A stretch of 64,000 nucleotides of DNA from Nocardia sp. CNY236 (GTDB lineage: Bacteria; Actinomycetota; Actinomycetes; Mycobacteriales; Mycobacteriaceae), in NCBI RefSeq assembly GCF_000482385.1, contig NZ_AXVD01000016.1, positions 1 through 64,000 on the forward strand. Direction: 5' to 3'. Position numbers and translations under genes: made by a program. Shown piece after piece: positions 49,722 to 58,136 of the stretch. A model generated the notes under the pieces. That model saw only the letters and a program-made list of their open reading frames with translations, made no database searches and was not told the DNA's origin. Every line of letters starts with the position of its first letter. Position 1 is the stretch's first letter.

Positions 49722-50261
49722 GACTACTTCGAAACACTCCCTGCTCCGTCCGACTGGTCCGTCTGGCCGAGTCTGTCTGTGCAAGGGGGTCATTGCGCCC
49801 TGAACAGTGTTTCCGCTGTGATTTGTCGCTGTCGGCCGTAATCCGAGCGAAATCCTGTACAGCGCGTGCGCCTTTTTCAGCGCTGACCTTCTTGTGTCAA
49901 ACCACAAATACCTCTCATTCTATAGCTGTTCGGCATAAACACATGTCATAGCGTCTGCTGTGATTGAAACTATGAAATGCTTCACGCCGATCGAGGCGAT
50001 TTACCGGCGCCGGATGGACATGTGATGACTCTTTTGGGTCATCGTAATTGTTTCAAGTCACAACGATTGCTCGACGGGTTTTGGTATAGGTGAGTTGGCG
50101 TGGATGCCCTCTCTGTTCATCGGTCAGTAAAGTACGTTGCGTCGAAATAACAACTAGTTACATATAGGCAACAATGAAACGACAAACTGAGCTGGGCCTG
50201 AGAGGACCACGTTGCAGCCTCGATGGTCGAGGTTGACTGTTTGAACCTGATGAGGGGAAAT
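49722..50261. other. AT-richer intergenic region upstream of porin genes
   Basis: There are 540 bases with lower GC than the flanks, lacking a supported gene. GTTTCAAGTCACAACG and TTGGTATAGG (around 50050-50090) are promoter-like but not convincingly spaced. A long leader (about 50120-50261) precedes the first porin, so post-transcriptional control is possible. Confidence 0.5.
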
Positions 50262-50936
50262 ATGAGCGAGAACCGCACCAATGGTGTGCGCCGTGGTGCC
50301 CGTGTCGCGGGTATCGGCGCTGCCGCAGCCGTTGCCGTGGGTTTGCTGTCGACCGGTGCCGCCAATGCCGACACCTTTGTGCCGTTGCCGGACGGCCAGC
50401 GGGAGGGGCCTGGTGTGACGATCACCCGCACGGGAGAGCACGCGGTGATCTCACCATCGTTGGCCGCCAATGGCGCCGGCCGCGTTGCCTGGGTGTCGGG
50501 CACCGCCATCGCCGATGTGTCCGCTACCCCGGAAGGCGAGGCGGGACCGTGGAATGGCCCCTCCGGCGCCCCGGGCACCAACAACTCCTCCACGCACGGC
50601 ACATCGCAGATGAGCACCGGTTACATCGTCGGCTGCCAGGTCAGTATCGCCGATGATGCGATTTCGGCCGGCATGTCCGGTGGCATCGATCTCGGTGGCG
50701 CCGGTGTCAGCGGCTCGATCGGCATCAATCTCGGCCCCGGTGAGGTCGCATTCGTGATGATCGATCTCAAAGATATTCCGAAGCCAGGTGTCTACGCCGT
50801 CGAATACCAGGACGCGGAGATCCAGGTGCAGGGCTGTGCAGGGTATGCCCAGGCGCGCGCGTACACGGTCGTCGAAATCATCGGTGATCATTACTCGAAG
50901 ACCACCCTCTACGGGATGCCGTTCAGCATCGGCTGA
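50262..50936 (+). CDS. MspA-family outer-membrane porin 1
   Basis: The 224-residue secreted protein has a signal peptide of about 36 residues with cleavage after ANA before DTFVPLPDG. The mature part shows the MspA pattern: STGYIVGCQVSI, a Gly-rich beta stretch GGAGVSGSIGINLGPG, then CAGYAQARAYTVVEI and a C-terminal YGMPFSIG. MspA-type proteins form octameric channels through the mycolate outer membrane. GAGGGG lies before the ATG. It resembles the N. farcinica NfpA/NfpB pair, which together form a cation-selective channel; I cannot tell which partner this is. Confidence 0.93.
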   Translation: MSENRTNGVRRGARVAGIGAAAAVAVGLLSTGAANADTFVPLPDGQREGPGVTITRTGEHAVISPSLAANGAGRVAWVSGTAIADVSATPEGEAGPWNGPSGAPGTNNSSTHGTSQMSTGYIVGCQVSIADDAISAGMSGGIDLGGAGVSGSIGINLGPGEVAFVMIDLKDIPKPGVYAVEYQDAEIQVQGCAGYAQARAYTVVEIIGDHYSKTTLYGMPFSIG

Positions 50937-50997
50937 CGTCTGTCGAATTCAACGAACTTTCTGCTGAAGCGAACTCAATCCTCGAGGGGCATCAATT

Positions 50998-51669
50998 ATG
51001 ATCAACCGTAAGAAAATGGCGCGCGCGGCCGGGGTGGGCGCCGCTGCCACCATCGCCATGGGCCTGTTCTCCGCCGGCGCCGCGAATGCCGACACATTCG
51101 TCCCGCTGCCGGGCGGGGAGATATCGAAGACACTCGTGGACGGTACCGTGGTGACGGTCCGCATGGTCGGTGAGTCGGCCAACATCAACCCGTCCATGGG
51201 TGCAACGCCGTTGCATCGCAATGCTTGGGTGTCCGGTAGTGCACAGGTCGAGCTGTCGAATGATGCAGGCGGCCGAATCTTCCCCGGCTACACCGTGGGT
51301 TGCCAGGTCAATATCTCCGGCGGTGGTGCCACCGGCGGTGTCGAGGGCGGTGTGGACTGGAGCGGCGGCGACCAGGTGGAGCCCGAGGCGGGTGCCAACA
51401 GCGGCGGCACTCTGTCGTTGGGCCCGGGGCAGACTCAGTCGTTCTATGTGCTCGATCTCGAACTGGCCGACGACTATGGCAACGAGTGGCACGCTCCTCG
51501 TAATGTTTTCGAAGGTACGAGCGGTTCGGTGACCTGGGCCGACGAGACCATCGGCCTGTCGGGGTGCGCCGGTTATGCGCAGGCGAGGTCCTTCGTCAGC
51601 GTCGAGGTCGAGACCGACAACGTCAGCACCTGGGTGACGTTGTGGGGTCAGCCGTTCAGCCTCGGCTGA
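50998..51669 (+). CDS. MspA-family outer-membrane porin 2
   Basis: The 223-residue paralogue of the preceding gene lies 61 bases downstream and probably shares its transcript. Signal cleavage follows ANA before DTFVPLPGG, and the mature chain has FPGYTVGCQVNISGGG, LSLGPGQTQSFYVLDL, LSGCAGYAQARSF and a C-terminal WGQPFSLG. The acidic loop (EPEAG) differs from porin 1, fitting a hetero-oligomeric pore. A hairpin terminator follows. Confidence 0.93.
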   Translation: MINRKKMARAAGVGAAATIAMGLFSAGAANADTFVPLPGGEISKTLVDGTVVTVRMVGESANINPSMGATPLHRNAWVSGSAQVELSNDAGGRIFPGYTVGCQVNISGGGATGGVEGGVDWSGGDQVEPEAGANSGGTLSLGPGQTQSFYVLDLELADDYGNEWHAPRNVFEGTSGSVTWADETIGLSGCAGYAQARSFVSVEVETDNVSTWVTLWGQPFSLG

Positions 51670-51685
51670 GCGCCACCAACGCACT

Positions 51686-51716
51686 GAGCGGGCTCATCGT
51701 GACGACGAGCCCGCTC
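51686..51716 (+). terminator. Hairpin terminator after porin 2
   Basis: A perfect 10-bp stem GAGCGGGCTC / GAGCCCGCTC with an 11-base loop, 16 bases after the stop. Confidence 0.82.
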
Positions 51717-51762
51717 GTGGTGCCCGACACGTGCCCTCGGTGTCGACGCGCCATCGGCGCCA

Positions 51763-52428
51763 TCAATGGAAGACCACAGTGAGCGCGTTGCGCAGCGATG
51801 CCGCAGCCACAGCGGTGGCATGATCGGTGTCCATCGCGACCAGCACAACGCGGTCCGTGGCGCCGTGTCCATCCTCCGGACCGGAGACGAGGACGACTGC
51901 GGCGTCGGTGGCCAAGACGCGGGCCGGCCCAGGCCGAGGCCCCTGGACATCGTCAGCGGCGATCACGTCGACCCGATCACCGGCGCGCAGGATGTCGGCG
52001 ACCGCGGTATCAGCGAGCCGGATGGGTACGATCCTGGCCTCGGAGGTGCCGGACGCCGCCGTGGCCAAACGGGCTCCGACGACGCGCAGGTCGGTGAATA
52101 TCTCGCCTTGACGGATGGCGCCGGCGAGCGCGGCGCCGATGAGGGTGGCGGAATCGGTGACGGCGCCAACGGGCAGCGTGCTTGTCGGGCGAGGTACCGA
52201 ACGCACATCGTCTGCTTCGATCGATCGTCCTGGCGCCAGGTCCCGGCTCGCGACGAGAACCACGGTGTGATGGGTCGCGGGGTCGCCCCGGATGAAGAGC
52301 ACGGCCGCCACCACAGTGAGTCCGGCCGCGAGCACCCGCCGGGCGAGCACGGTATCGATCCAGGCGGGACGGTGCCACCCGGACGGATTCAACCTACTCG
52401 GACCGAGGCCGGCGAATGAGCGCATCAT
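51763..52428 (-). CDS. SAF-domain protein (CpaB/RcpC-like)
   Basis: The 221-residue protein has one N-terminal membrane helix (VLAAGLTVVAAVLFI near residue 35), then an SAF domain: VLVASRDLAPGRSIEADDVRSV is the typical beta-clip opening, followed by GAALAGAIRQGEIFTDLRVV. CpaB/RcpC proteins assemble Flp/Tad pili, but no tad genes are nearby. A homologue sits at the Rv0990c position, so a pilus role is doubtful. Confidence 0.82.
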   Translation of the reverse strand: MMRSFAGLGPSRLNPSGWHRPAWIDTVLARRVLAAGLTVVAAVLFIRGDPATHHTVVLVASRDLAPGRSIEADDVRSVPRPTSTLPVGAVTDSATLIGAALAGAIRQGEIFTDLRVVGARLATAASGTSEARIVPIRLADTAVADILRAGDRVDVIAADDVQGPRPGPARVLATDAAVVLVSGPEDGHGATDRVVLVAMDTDHATAVAAASLRNALTVVFH

Positions 52429-52525
52429 GGCCGGATCCTATGGCCGGGCGCACCTCACTCGGCCGCGGCGAGCAGCAGATTGTGGATACGGAAGAGGCTG
52501 TGTAGAACCCGGGTGGAACCCGGAA

Positions 52526-52852
52526 TCAGCTGGCTACAGCGGTGCTGGTGGTCTTACCGGCATCACTTGTGGAGTTCGAACCGCTTGTGGAGTTCGACCC
52601 GCTCGTGGAAGGCGCCTCGGACGAGGTGCTCGAGCCGCTGTCGCCCTTCGCGGTCTCGGTTGCGGAGGAGGAACCACCGCGATTGTCGGTGCGGTAGAAG
52701 CCGCTGCCCTTGAAGACGATGCCGACCGAGTTGAACAGCTTGCGCAGCTTGCCCGAGCACTCCGAACACACGCTCAGAGTCTCGTCGCTGAAGGACTGAA
52801 CGATGTCGAAGCGGTTGTCACACTGGGTGCACGCGTATGAATAAGTTGGCAC
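52526..52852 (-). CDS. FmdB-family zinc-ribbon protein (Rv0991c/Ruc-like)
   Basis: The 108-residue protein has the N-terminal zinc ribbon MPTYSYACTQCDNRF with CxxC, then CSECSGKL with the second CxxC. A Ser/Thr/Gly-rich disordered tail follows, with the SGSNST unit duplicated by an 18-base tandem repeat. The M. tuberculosis orthologue at this position (Rv0991c) was described as a redox-regulated chaperone, Ruc, acting with the Hsp70 system. It is adjacent to 5-FTHF ligase on the same strand, as there. Confidence 0.9.
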   Translation of the reverse strand: MPTYSYACTQCDNRFDIVQSFSDETLSVCSECSGKLRKLFNSVGIVFKGSGFYRTDNRGGSSSATETAKGDSGSSTSSEAPSTSGSNSTSGSNSTSDAGKTTSTAVAS

Positions 52853-52921
52853 AGGATCCTCCGCGATATTCGTCGACCTGGCACTTTACAGCCGACAGTG
52901 CCAACATCGCCAATCGGTGTT

Positions 52922-53530
52922 TCATTCCAGGACTTGCCCCCTGCCGAGTTGTCGTAGTCCGCCGTGCGGGGTCAGCGCCCAGCCCATGCGTATATCGTGG
53001 GGTTGCTCGGGTAGGCGATCGACCAGTTCCTCGTCGCGGACCACGGCGACCAGGCGTGCCTGCCGATCGGCAGCCACCAGGGTGCGGTCGTAGTAGCCGG
53101 CTCCTCGTCCGAGTCGCACGCCACGGCGGTCCACTGCCAGTGCGGGGATCAGGATCAGTTCGGCCCTGCCGACGGCGTTCGGCGGCAGCACCGGGCCGAT
53201 GGGCTCTCGCAGCCCGTAGCGGGCGCGTCGCAAGTCGTGCGCGCTGGTGTATTCGGCCCAGCTCAGCGGCCCAGGTTCCTCGGTGATCGGGAGTAGGACC
53301 CGTGCTCCGCCAGCCACCAGCACGTCCAACATCGCCGTCGACCCCGGCTCGCCGTCGATCGGCACGTATGCGCACACCCATTCGGCCGCCCCGAGCGCCT
53401 CGGCCGCCGCGGCCAGTGCGCGCGCCTCGCTCGCGTGATCGGTGGCGCTCATCACAGATCGCTGGGCGAGGAGTTCGATGCGCCATGCATGTTTGTCGCG
53501 TGCGGGGGGCATCTTCACAGTAATCACCAT
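52922..53530 (-). CDS. 5-formyltetrahydrofolate cyclo-ligase
   Basis: The 202-residue enzyme converts 5-formyl-THF to 5,10-methenyl-THF with ATP. KHAWRIELLAQR begins the domain, and LILIPALAVDRRGVRLGRGAGYYDR is the signature with the ATP/folate loop, shown here in outline. IRMGWALTPHG ends it. ATG 53530 is taken as start; ATG 53512 is an alternative. It lies divergent from galU with 66 bases between. Confidence 0.92.
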   Translation of the reverse strand: MVITVKMPPARDKHAWRIELLAQRSVMSATDHASEARALAAAAEALGAAEWVCAYVPIDGEPGSTAMLDVLVAGGARVLLPITEEPGPLSWAEYTSAHDLRRARYGLREPIGPVLPPNAVGRAELILIPALAVDRRGVRLGRGAGYYDRTLVAADRQARLVAVVRDEELVDRLPEQPHDIRMGWALTPHGGLRQLGRGQVLE

Positions 53531-53596
53531 AAGCTCACCCGTATCGGGTTGGCGCGAAGCCGATCCGGCGGTGTGATGGATGGATAGGGTGAACAT

Positions 53597-54553
53597 ATGA
53601 CAGCGAAGGTCGGGCAACCCGACGACACCGCGCCGGTGTCGTGCTATCGCACCGCCGTGGTGCCCGCAGCTGGGCTCGGAACCCGGTTCCTGCCCGCGAC
53701 CAAGACGGTGCCCAAGGAACTCCTGCCGGTCGTGGACACCCCGGGCATCGAGTTGGTGGCCAGCGAAGCGGCCGGCTCCGGCGCCGAGCGGTTGGTGATC
53801 GTCACGTCGCCGGGAAAAGACGGAGTCGTGGCGCACTTCGTCGAAGATCTCGTACTGGAGAGCACGCTCGCCGAGCGGGGCAAATACCAGTTGTTGGAGA
53901 AGGTGCGCAAGGCGCCGGGGCTGCTCGATGTGACGTCGGTGGTGCAGGAGGAGCCGCTTGGGCTCGGTCACGCCGTCGCCCAGGCCGAACCGGTTCTCGA
54001 TGCCGACGAAGACGCGATCGCGGTGCTGCTACCGGACGACCTCGTGTTGCCCTACGGTGTGCTCGACGTGATGAGCCGAGTGCGCCGTAAGCGCGGCGGA
54101 TCGGTGTTGTGCGCTATCGATGTGCCCAAGGACCAAGTCAGCGCATATGGGGTCTTCGACGTGGCTCCGGTGCCGGACGCGGTGAACCCCAACGTGTTGC
54201 GCGTGCGCGGAATGGTGGAGAAGCCCAGGCTCGCGGATGCGCCGTCGACGTTCGCGGCCGCGGGCCGGTATCTGTTGGACCGCGCGATCTTCGACGCCCT
54301 ACGCCGGATCGAGCCCGGCGCCGGCGATGAGTGGCAACTCACCGATGCCATCGCGCTGTTGATCGCCGAAGGACATCCGGTGCATGTGGTGGTACACCGT
54401 GGGTCGCGCCACGATTTGGGCAACCCGGGCGGTTATCTTCGTGCTGCGGTCGATTTCGCGTTGGAACGACAGGAATACGGCCCAGCACTGCGTGAGTGGC
54501 TACATCACCGTCTCGGTCCCGACTGGAACCCACAGCTGGCGACCGACGACTGA
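53597..54553 (+). CDS. galU: UTP-glucose-1-phosphate uridylyltransferase GalU
   Basis: The 318-residue nucleotidyltransferase makes UDP-glucose for cell-wall glycans. It has AVVPAAGLGTRFLPATKTVPKELLPVVDTP (nucleotide loop, outlined), EEPLGLGHAVAQAEPVL, LLPDDLVLP with the metal Asp pair, and FDVAPVPDAVN with MVEKPRLADAPS. Position next to 5-FTHF ligase and glp matches Rv0993. Confidence 0.96.
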   Translation: MTAKVGQPDDTAPVSCYRTAVVPAAGLGTRFLPATKTVPKELLPVVDTPGIELVASEAAGSGAERLVIVTSPGKDGVVAHFVEDLVLESTLAERGKYQLLEKVRKAPGLLDVTSVVQEEPLGLGHAVAQAEPVLDADEDAIAVLLPDDLVLPYGVLDVMSRVRRKRGGSVLCAIDVPKDQVSAYGVFDVAPVPDAVNPNVLRVRGMVEKPRLADAPSTFAAAGRYLLDRAIFDALRRIEPGAGDEWQLTDAIALLIAEGHPVHVVVHRGSRHDLGNPGGYLRAAVDFALERQEYGPALREWLHHRLGPDWNPQLATDD

Positions 54554-54693
54554 CCGGACCGGTCGGGTTGACCTGGAGTGAACCCGTGGAGGATGTACGG
54601 TCGTTTCCCGCAGCGGTGTGAGCGCGCTCGCGCCGCCACGGTGTGCCGCGCAGGCGAAATCCGATGACGTGCGAGGAGATCAGGAAGGATTGG

Positions 54694-55950
54694 ATGCGCT
54701 CGGTTGAGGATCAGCAGATCAAGGTAACCGCTGCGGCGGTTGCGCCTCGGCCGGTTCGGGTCGCGATTTCCGAGGCTCAGGGCCTGCTGTGTGCCGAGGA
54801 CGTGGTCACCGAGCGGCCGCTACCCGGGTTCGATCAAGCCGCGATCGACGGCTACGCGGTGCGTAGTGTGGACGTCGCCTCGGCAGGCGCCGATATCCGC
54901 GACGAGGACGGCGATCTCGTCGATCTGACTCTTCCTGTGGTCGGCGAAGTGGTCGCAGGGTCGCGCCAGCCGATTCGGTTGCAGCCGCGCCAAACCGTTC
55001 GGGTGGATACCGGCGCGCCGATGCCGACGCTCGCCGATGCTGTGTTGCCGATGGATTTTACCGACGGCGGGCACGCCAGGATCAAGGTGTACGAGCCGGT
55101 GCGTTCGGGAGACTACGTTCGACGTATCGGCGACGACGTGCAGCCCGGCGACGTCGCAGTCCGTGCCGGAACCATCATCGGTGCGGCGCAAGTCGGACTG
55201 CTCGCCGCGGTTGGTCAGGACAAAGTTCTGGTGCACCCGCGTCCCCGATTGTCGGTGATCTCGGTGGGGGGCGAGCTGATCGATATCGATCGCACGCCCG
55301 GACCCGGCCAGGTCTACGACGTGAACTCCTACGCACTGGCGGCGGCTGCACGGGACGCAGGTGCGGACGTGAACCGCGTGGGAATAGTGAGCTCCGATTC
55401 CCGCCAACTGCGGGATGTGGTCGAAGGACAGTTGGTGCGTTCGGAAGTCGTCGTCATCGCCGGCGCGGTCGGCGGCTGGGCCTCCGAACAGATCAGGGAA
55501 ACTCTCGAAGAACTCGGTGAGCTCGAAATCGGTCGGGTAGCCATGCATCCCGGCTCGGTACAGGGCTTCGGCAGGCTCGGTCGCGACGAAGTGCCGACTT
55601 TTCTTCTGCCAGCCAATCCGGTCGGTGCGCTGGTGGTCTTCGAGGTGATGGTGCGTCCGCTGATCCGCATCGCCCTGGGCCGAAGGCATCCCATGCGGCG
55701 GATCGTTCATGCACGCACGATCACCCCGATCAGTTCCATGGCCGGTCGCAAAGGGTATTTGCGCGCGCAGCTCATGCGGGACGAGGCGACCGGTGAATAC
55801 CTGGTTCAGCCGCTCGGCGGCGCGAGTTCGTCTTCTCATCTGCTCGCGACGCTCGCCTTGGCCAATAGTCTGATCGTGATCGACCCGGATGACACCGACA
55901 TCCGAACCGGTGATGAGGTTCGGGTCGCGTTCCTTGCGCAGCGCGGCTGA
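54694..55950 (+). CDS. glp: MoeA-family gephyrin-like protein Glp
   Basis: The 418-residue MoeA-fold protein has PLPGFDQAAIDGYAVRS (N-terminal domain), VRVDTGAPMPTLADAVLPMDFT, and DVNSYALAAAARDAGADV. The MPT-binding region here reads IAGAVGGWASEQIRETL in place of the usual TTGGVSMG-type loop. The altered loop fits Glp, a MoeA paralogue which in Corynebacterium binds FtsZ and the membrane receptor GlpR rather than making Moco. GlpR is two genes downstream. The start at 54694 (MRSVEDQQ, AGGAAGG 5 bases upstream) was chosen over 54664. Corresponds to Rv0994 (moeA1). Confidence 0.88.
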   Translation: MRSVEDQQIKVTAAAVAPRPVRVAISEAQGLLCAEDVVTERPLPGFDQAAIDGYAVRSVDVASAGADIRDEDGDLVDLTLPVVGEVVAGSRQPIRLQPRQTVRVDTGAPMPTLADAVLPMDFTDGGHARIKVYEPVRSGDYVRRIGDDVQPGDVAVRAGTIIGAAQVGLLAAVGQDKVLVHPRPRLSVISVGGELIDIDRTPGPGQVYDVNSYALAAAARDAGADVNRVGIVSSDSRQLRDVVEGQLVRSEVVVIAGAVGGWASEQIRETLEELGELEIGRVAMHPGSVQGFGRLGRDEVPTFLLPANPVGALVVFEVMVRPLIRIALGRRHPMRRIVHARTITPISSMAGRKGYLRAQLMRDEATGEYLVQPLGGASSSSHLLATLALANSLIVIDPDDTDIRTGDEVRVAFLAQRG

Positions 55951-55962
55951 GACGTGGAGGCA

Positions 55963-56613
55963 ATGAGCGTCTTGCGGGTAGAGCCGCATCCAGGGTGGCC
56001 GGTACGGCTGGGTCCGGTCCGGGTACCGGCAGGTCGGGTGGTTCTTCGTCCGATTCGGCTGCGTGACGCGGGAGCGTGGAGCAGGATTCGGTTGCGGGAC
56101 AAAGAGTATCTCCAACCGTGGGAACCGACCGGTCGTGGATCCTGGGGTGCGCGCAATCACGCGTCCAATTGGCCGGCGCTGTGGTCGCGGTTGAAGACGG
56201 AGGCACGACGCGGCTCGATGATCCCCTTGGTGATCGAAGTGGACGGTGCTTTCACCGGGCAATTGACCATTGGCAATATCGTGCGCGGCCCGCTGCGTTC
56301 GGCGTGGATCGGCTATTGGGTCGCGAAGGATCTCAGCGGGCAGGGGGTCGCGACCGCGGCGCTGGCGCTCGGCCTCGATCACTGTTTCGGACCGGTGGGC
56401 CTGCACCGGGTCGAGGCGACCGTGCGACCGGAGAATCATGCGAGTCGGGCGGTATTGTACAATGTCGGCTTCCGCGAAGAGGGGCTGCTACGGAACTATC
56501 TCGATGTGGACGGCGCCTGGCGGGACCACCTTTTGGTCGGCATGACCACCGAGGACGTGGCAGAAACCGTCGTGCGCCGGCTCGTGCGGGAGGGGCGTGT
56601 CACCCTGTTGTGA
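55963..56613 (+). CDS. rimJ: GNAT acetyltransferase, RimJ-type
   Basis: The 216-residue protein has RLGPVRVPAGRVVLRPIRLRDA at its N-terminus and the GNAT core: RSAWIGYWVAKDLSGQGVATAA (acetyl-CoA loop Q/RxxGxA), GLHRVEATVRPENHASRAV and GFREEGLLRNYL, as in RimJ/RimL N-terminal protein acetyltransferases. GGAGG precedes ATG 55963. It sits between glp and glpR as Rv0995 does. The stop is the first part of a 26-base tandem repeat. Confidence 0.93.
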   Translation: MSVLRVEPHPGWPVRLGPVRVPAGRVVLRPIRLRDAGAWSRIRLRDKEYLQPWEPTGRGSWGARNHASNWPALWSRLKTEARRGSMIPLVIEVDGAFTGQLTIGNIVRGPLRSAWIGYWVAKDLSGQGVATAALALGLDHCFGPVGLHRVEATVRPENHASRAVLYNVGFREEGLLRNYLDVDGAWRDHLLVGMTTEDVAETVVRRLVREGRVTLL

Positions 56614-56695
56614 AACGCCGCCATCCGACCCTGTCGTGAAACGCCGCCATCCGACCCCGTCGTGAAACGCCGCCATCCGACCCTGTCGTGAAACA
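56610..56695 (+). repeat. 26-bp tandem repeat x3.3 at the rimJ stop
   Basis: Copies run 56610-56635, 56636-56661 and 56662-56687, plus a partial copy to 56695 (unit GTGAAACGCCGCCATCCGAC plus six more bases, one substitution in copy 2). The rimJ TGA is bases 2-4 of the first copy. There are no spacers, so it is not CRISPR. Confidence 0.95.
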
Positions 56696-56943
56696 ACACC
56701 GCCTGCGGTGACGATGGTGGAATTGTGACAGGTGTGGCGGATGTGCACGGCGCGCCTGCCGGATCTTGCCGCTGCTCGGAACTAGCCTACGGACGTCGAT
56801 GGTGCGTCTTGCGTCATCGGTAGAGAGCCCGCGAGGTGACTGGCGCCCGCATCGGACGACGGCCGCTTCAGAACGGAGCGTACAATGCACCGTTCGCGGG
56901 TCGAGCCGGACGGAATCCACGCGGGGACGGAGGTGCTGGCGCG

Positions 56944-57972
56944 ATGCCGAATTCGATCCTTTGGATCGGGTTTGTCGTGTTCTGGATCTTTGTCTTGTTC
57001 CCGATCCTGGCCGATCGCCACCCGAGGATCCGCCGGATCACCGACGCCGCTCTGGCAACCAGGGTTTTGCATCGTGGCGGTGGCAAACGACAACTCCGAA
57101 AGGGACCCGCCGGCGGACATGACACCGATCCGAATTGGCGGCCCCGCCGCGTACCGAGAAAGCATGCCCACAGCGATGATGCGGAGGACCGGATGACAAC
57201 ACCGGCCGACGAACCCGTCACCGAAAGCGATGGCAAACAGCGACCCGCCCCCGCACCGGACGTGGGGTCCGACATCGCTGATCGAGGACCGGAGCGAGGC
57301 GCGTCGGAAGACGACATCACCGGCGCCGGCCCGGAAGTCGACGCGGCGCCCATCGATGAGGACGCGCGGCCACCGGCCCTCGAGCCGATCGCGGCCAGGA
57401 TTCCGCCCGCACGCTCGACGAAGCCCGCCCATATGCCGGTGGACGACGACACCGAGCCCTATCTGTCGGAGGAGGAATTCGTTCCGTCACGGCGGGGCCG
57501 CGGCGGCTTCGACCCCGAAGCCGACGCCATCGCCCGCGTGGCACGTTACACCTTCCGGCAACGTGCGGTGCTGTGCTTGTTGCTCACCGCCCTCGGCTGC
57601 GGTGTTGCAGCATTCGTGCTCATACCTGTGCTGTGGTGGGCGTGCGGGCTCGCTGCCGGCTTGCTCGTCGGCTACCTGGCGTACTTGCGCAGACAAGTGC
57701 GGATGGAAGAGGAGATTCGGCGCCGGCGCGCCGCTCGCCTCAACCGTGGCCAGCGCCGTGGCGACGTCGATCCGAGGTCGCGTCGAGTCGGGGCCCACCA
57801 GTTCGACGCCATGGATCGAGACACCGCACGCGCCCTGCGCCGCCGCTCCGCCCACATCGAACCCGATGACGAAGATCCCATGTTCGATCATCTGGACCCG
57901 TTCGACCCCGCGACAGCTCGTGCACTACGTGCGCGCACCAGCGGAAACATCGACCATGCGGCTGGTGCATGA
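56944..57972 (+). CDS. glpR: Divisome membrane protein GlpR/SepX-like
   Basis: The 342-residue protein starts at ATG 56944 with GGAGG 8 bases upstream. One membrane helix lies at residues 4-22 (ILWIGFVVFWIFVLFPIL). A long acidic and Pro-rich linker follows, then a basic stretch and a second hydrophobic hairpin near residues 205-240 (LLLTALGCGVAAFVLIPVLW and following). The C-terminus is Arg-rich. This is the layout of the Rv0996/GlpR/SepX family, the membrane receptor of gephyrin-like Glp in corynebacterial cell division. It is in the same operon as glp. Confidence 0.85.
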   Translation: MPNSILWIGFVVFWIFVLFPILADRHPRIRRITDAALATRVLHRGGGKRQLRKGPAGGHDTDPNWRPRRVPRKHAHSDDAEDRMTTPADEPVTESDGKQRPAPAPDVGSDIADRGPERGASEDDITGAGPEVDAAPIDEDARPPALEPIAARIPPARSTKPAHMPVDDDTEPYLSEEEFVPSRRGRGGFDPEADAIARVARYTFRQRAVLCLLLTALGCGVAAFVLIPVLWWACGLAAGLLVGYLAYLRRQVRMEEEIRRRRAARLNRGQRRGDVDPRSRRVGAHQFDAMDRDTARALRRRSAHIEPDDEDPMFDHLDPFDPATARALRARTSGNIDHAAGA

Positions 57973-58063
57973 TCAGGCGCATCCGGGCAGTTCAGATCGT
58001 TGATTCGGAGTCCGGGGTTCTGGCCTGATACAGTGTCACAGCGCGGTTCCGGTGGAGCCGCAC

Positions 58064-58136
58064 GGGGCTATAGCGCAGTTGGTAGCGCGTCTCGTTCGCA
58101 TCGAGAAGGTCAGGGGTTCGATTCCCCTTAGCTCCA
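58064..58136 (+). tRNA. tRNA-Ala(CGC)
   Basis: A 73-nt cloverleaf: acceptor GGGGCTA/TAGCTCC with the G3-U70 pair that specifies alanine, D-arm GCGC-AGTTGGTA-GCGC, anticodon loop TTCGCAT (anticodon CGC), T-arm AGGGG-TTCGATT-CCCCT, discriminator A. CCA is not encoded. It lies downstream of glpR. Confidence 0.97.

Noticed and set aside
51763..52428. Tad pilus assembly locus
   Set aside because: Only a lone SAF-domain protein is present, with no tadA, tadB, tadC or pilin genes in the window.
56610..56695. Possible CRISPR array
   Set aside because: The repeats are contiguous without spacers and no cas genes are nearby; a simple tandem duplication.
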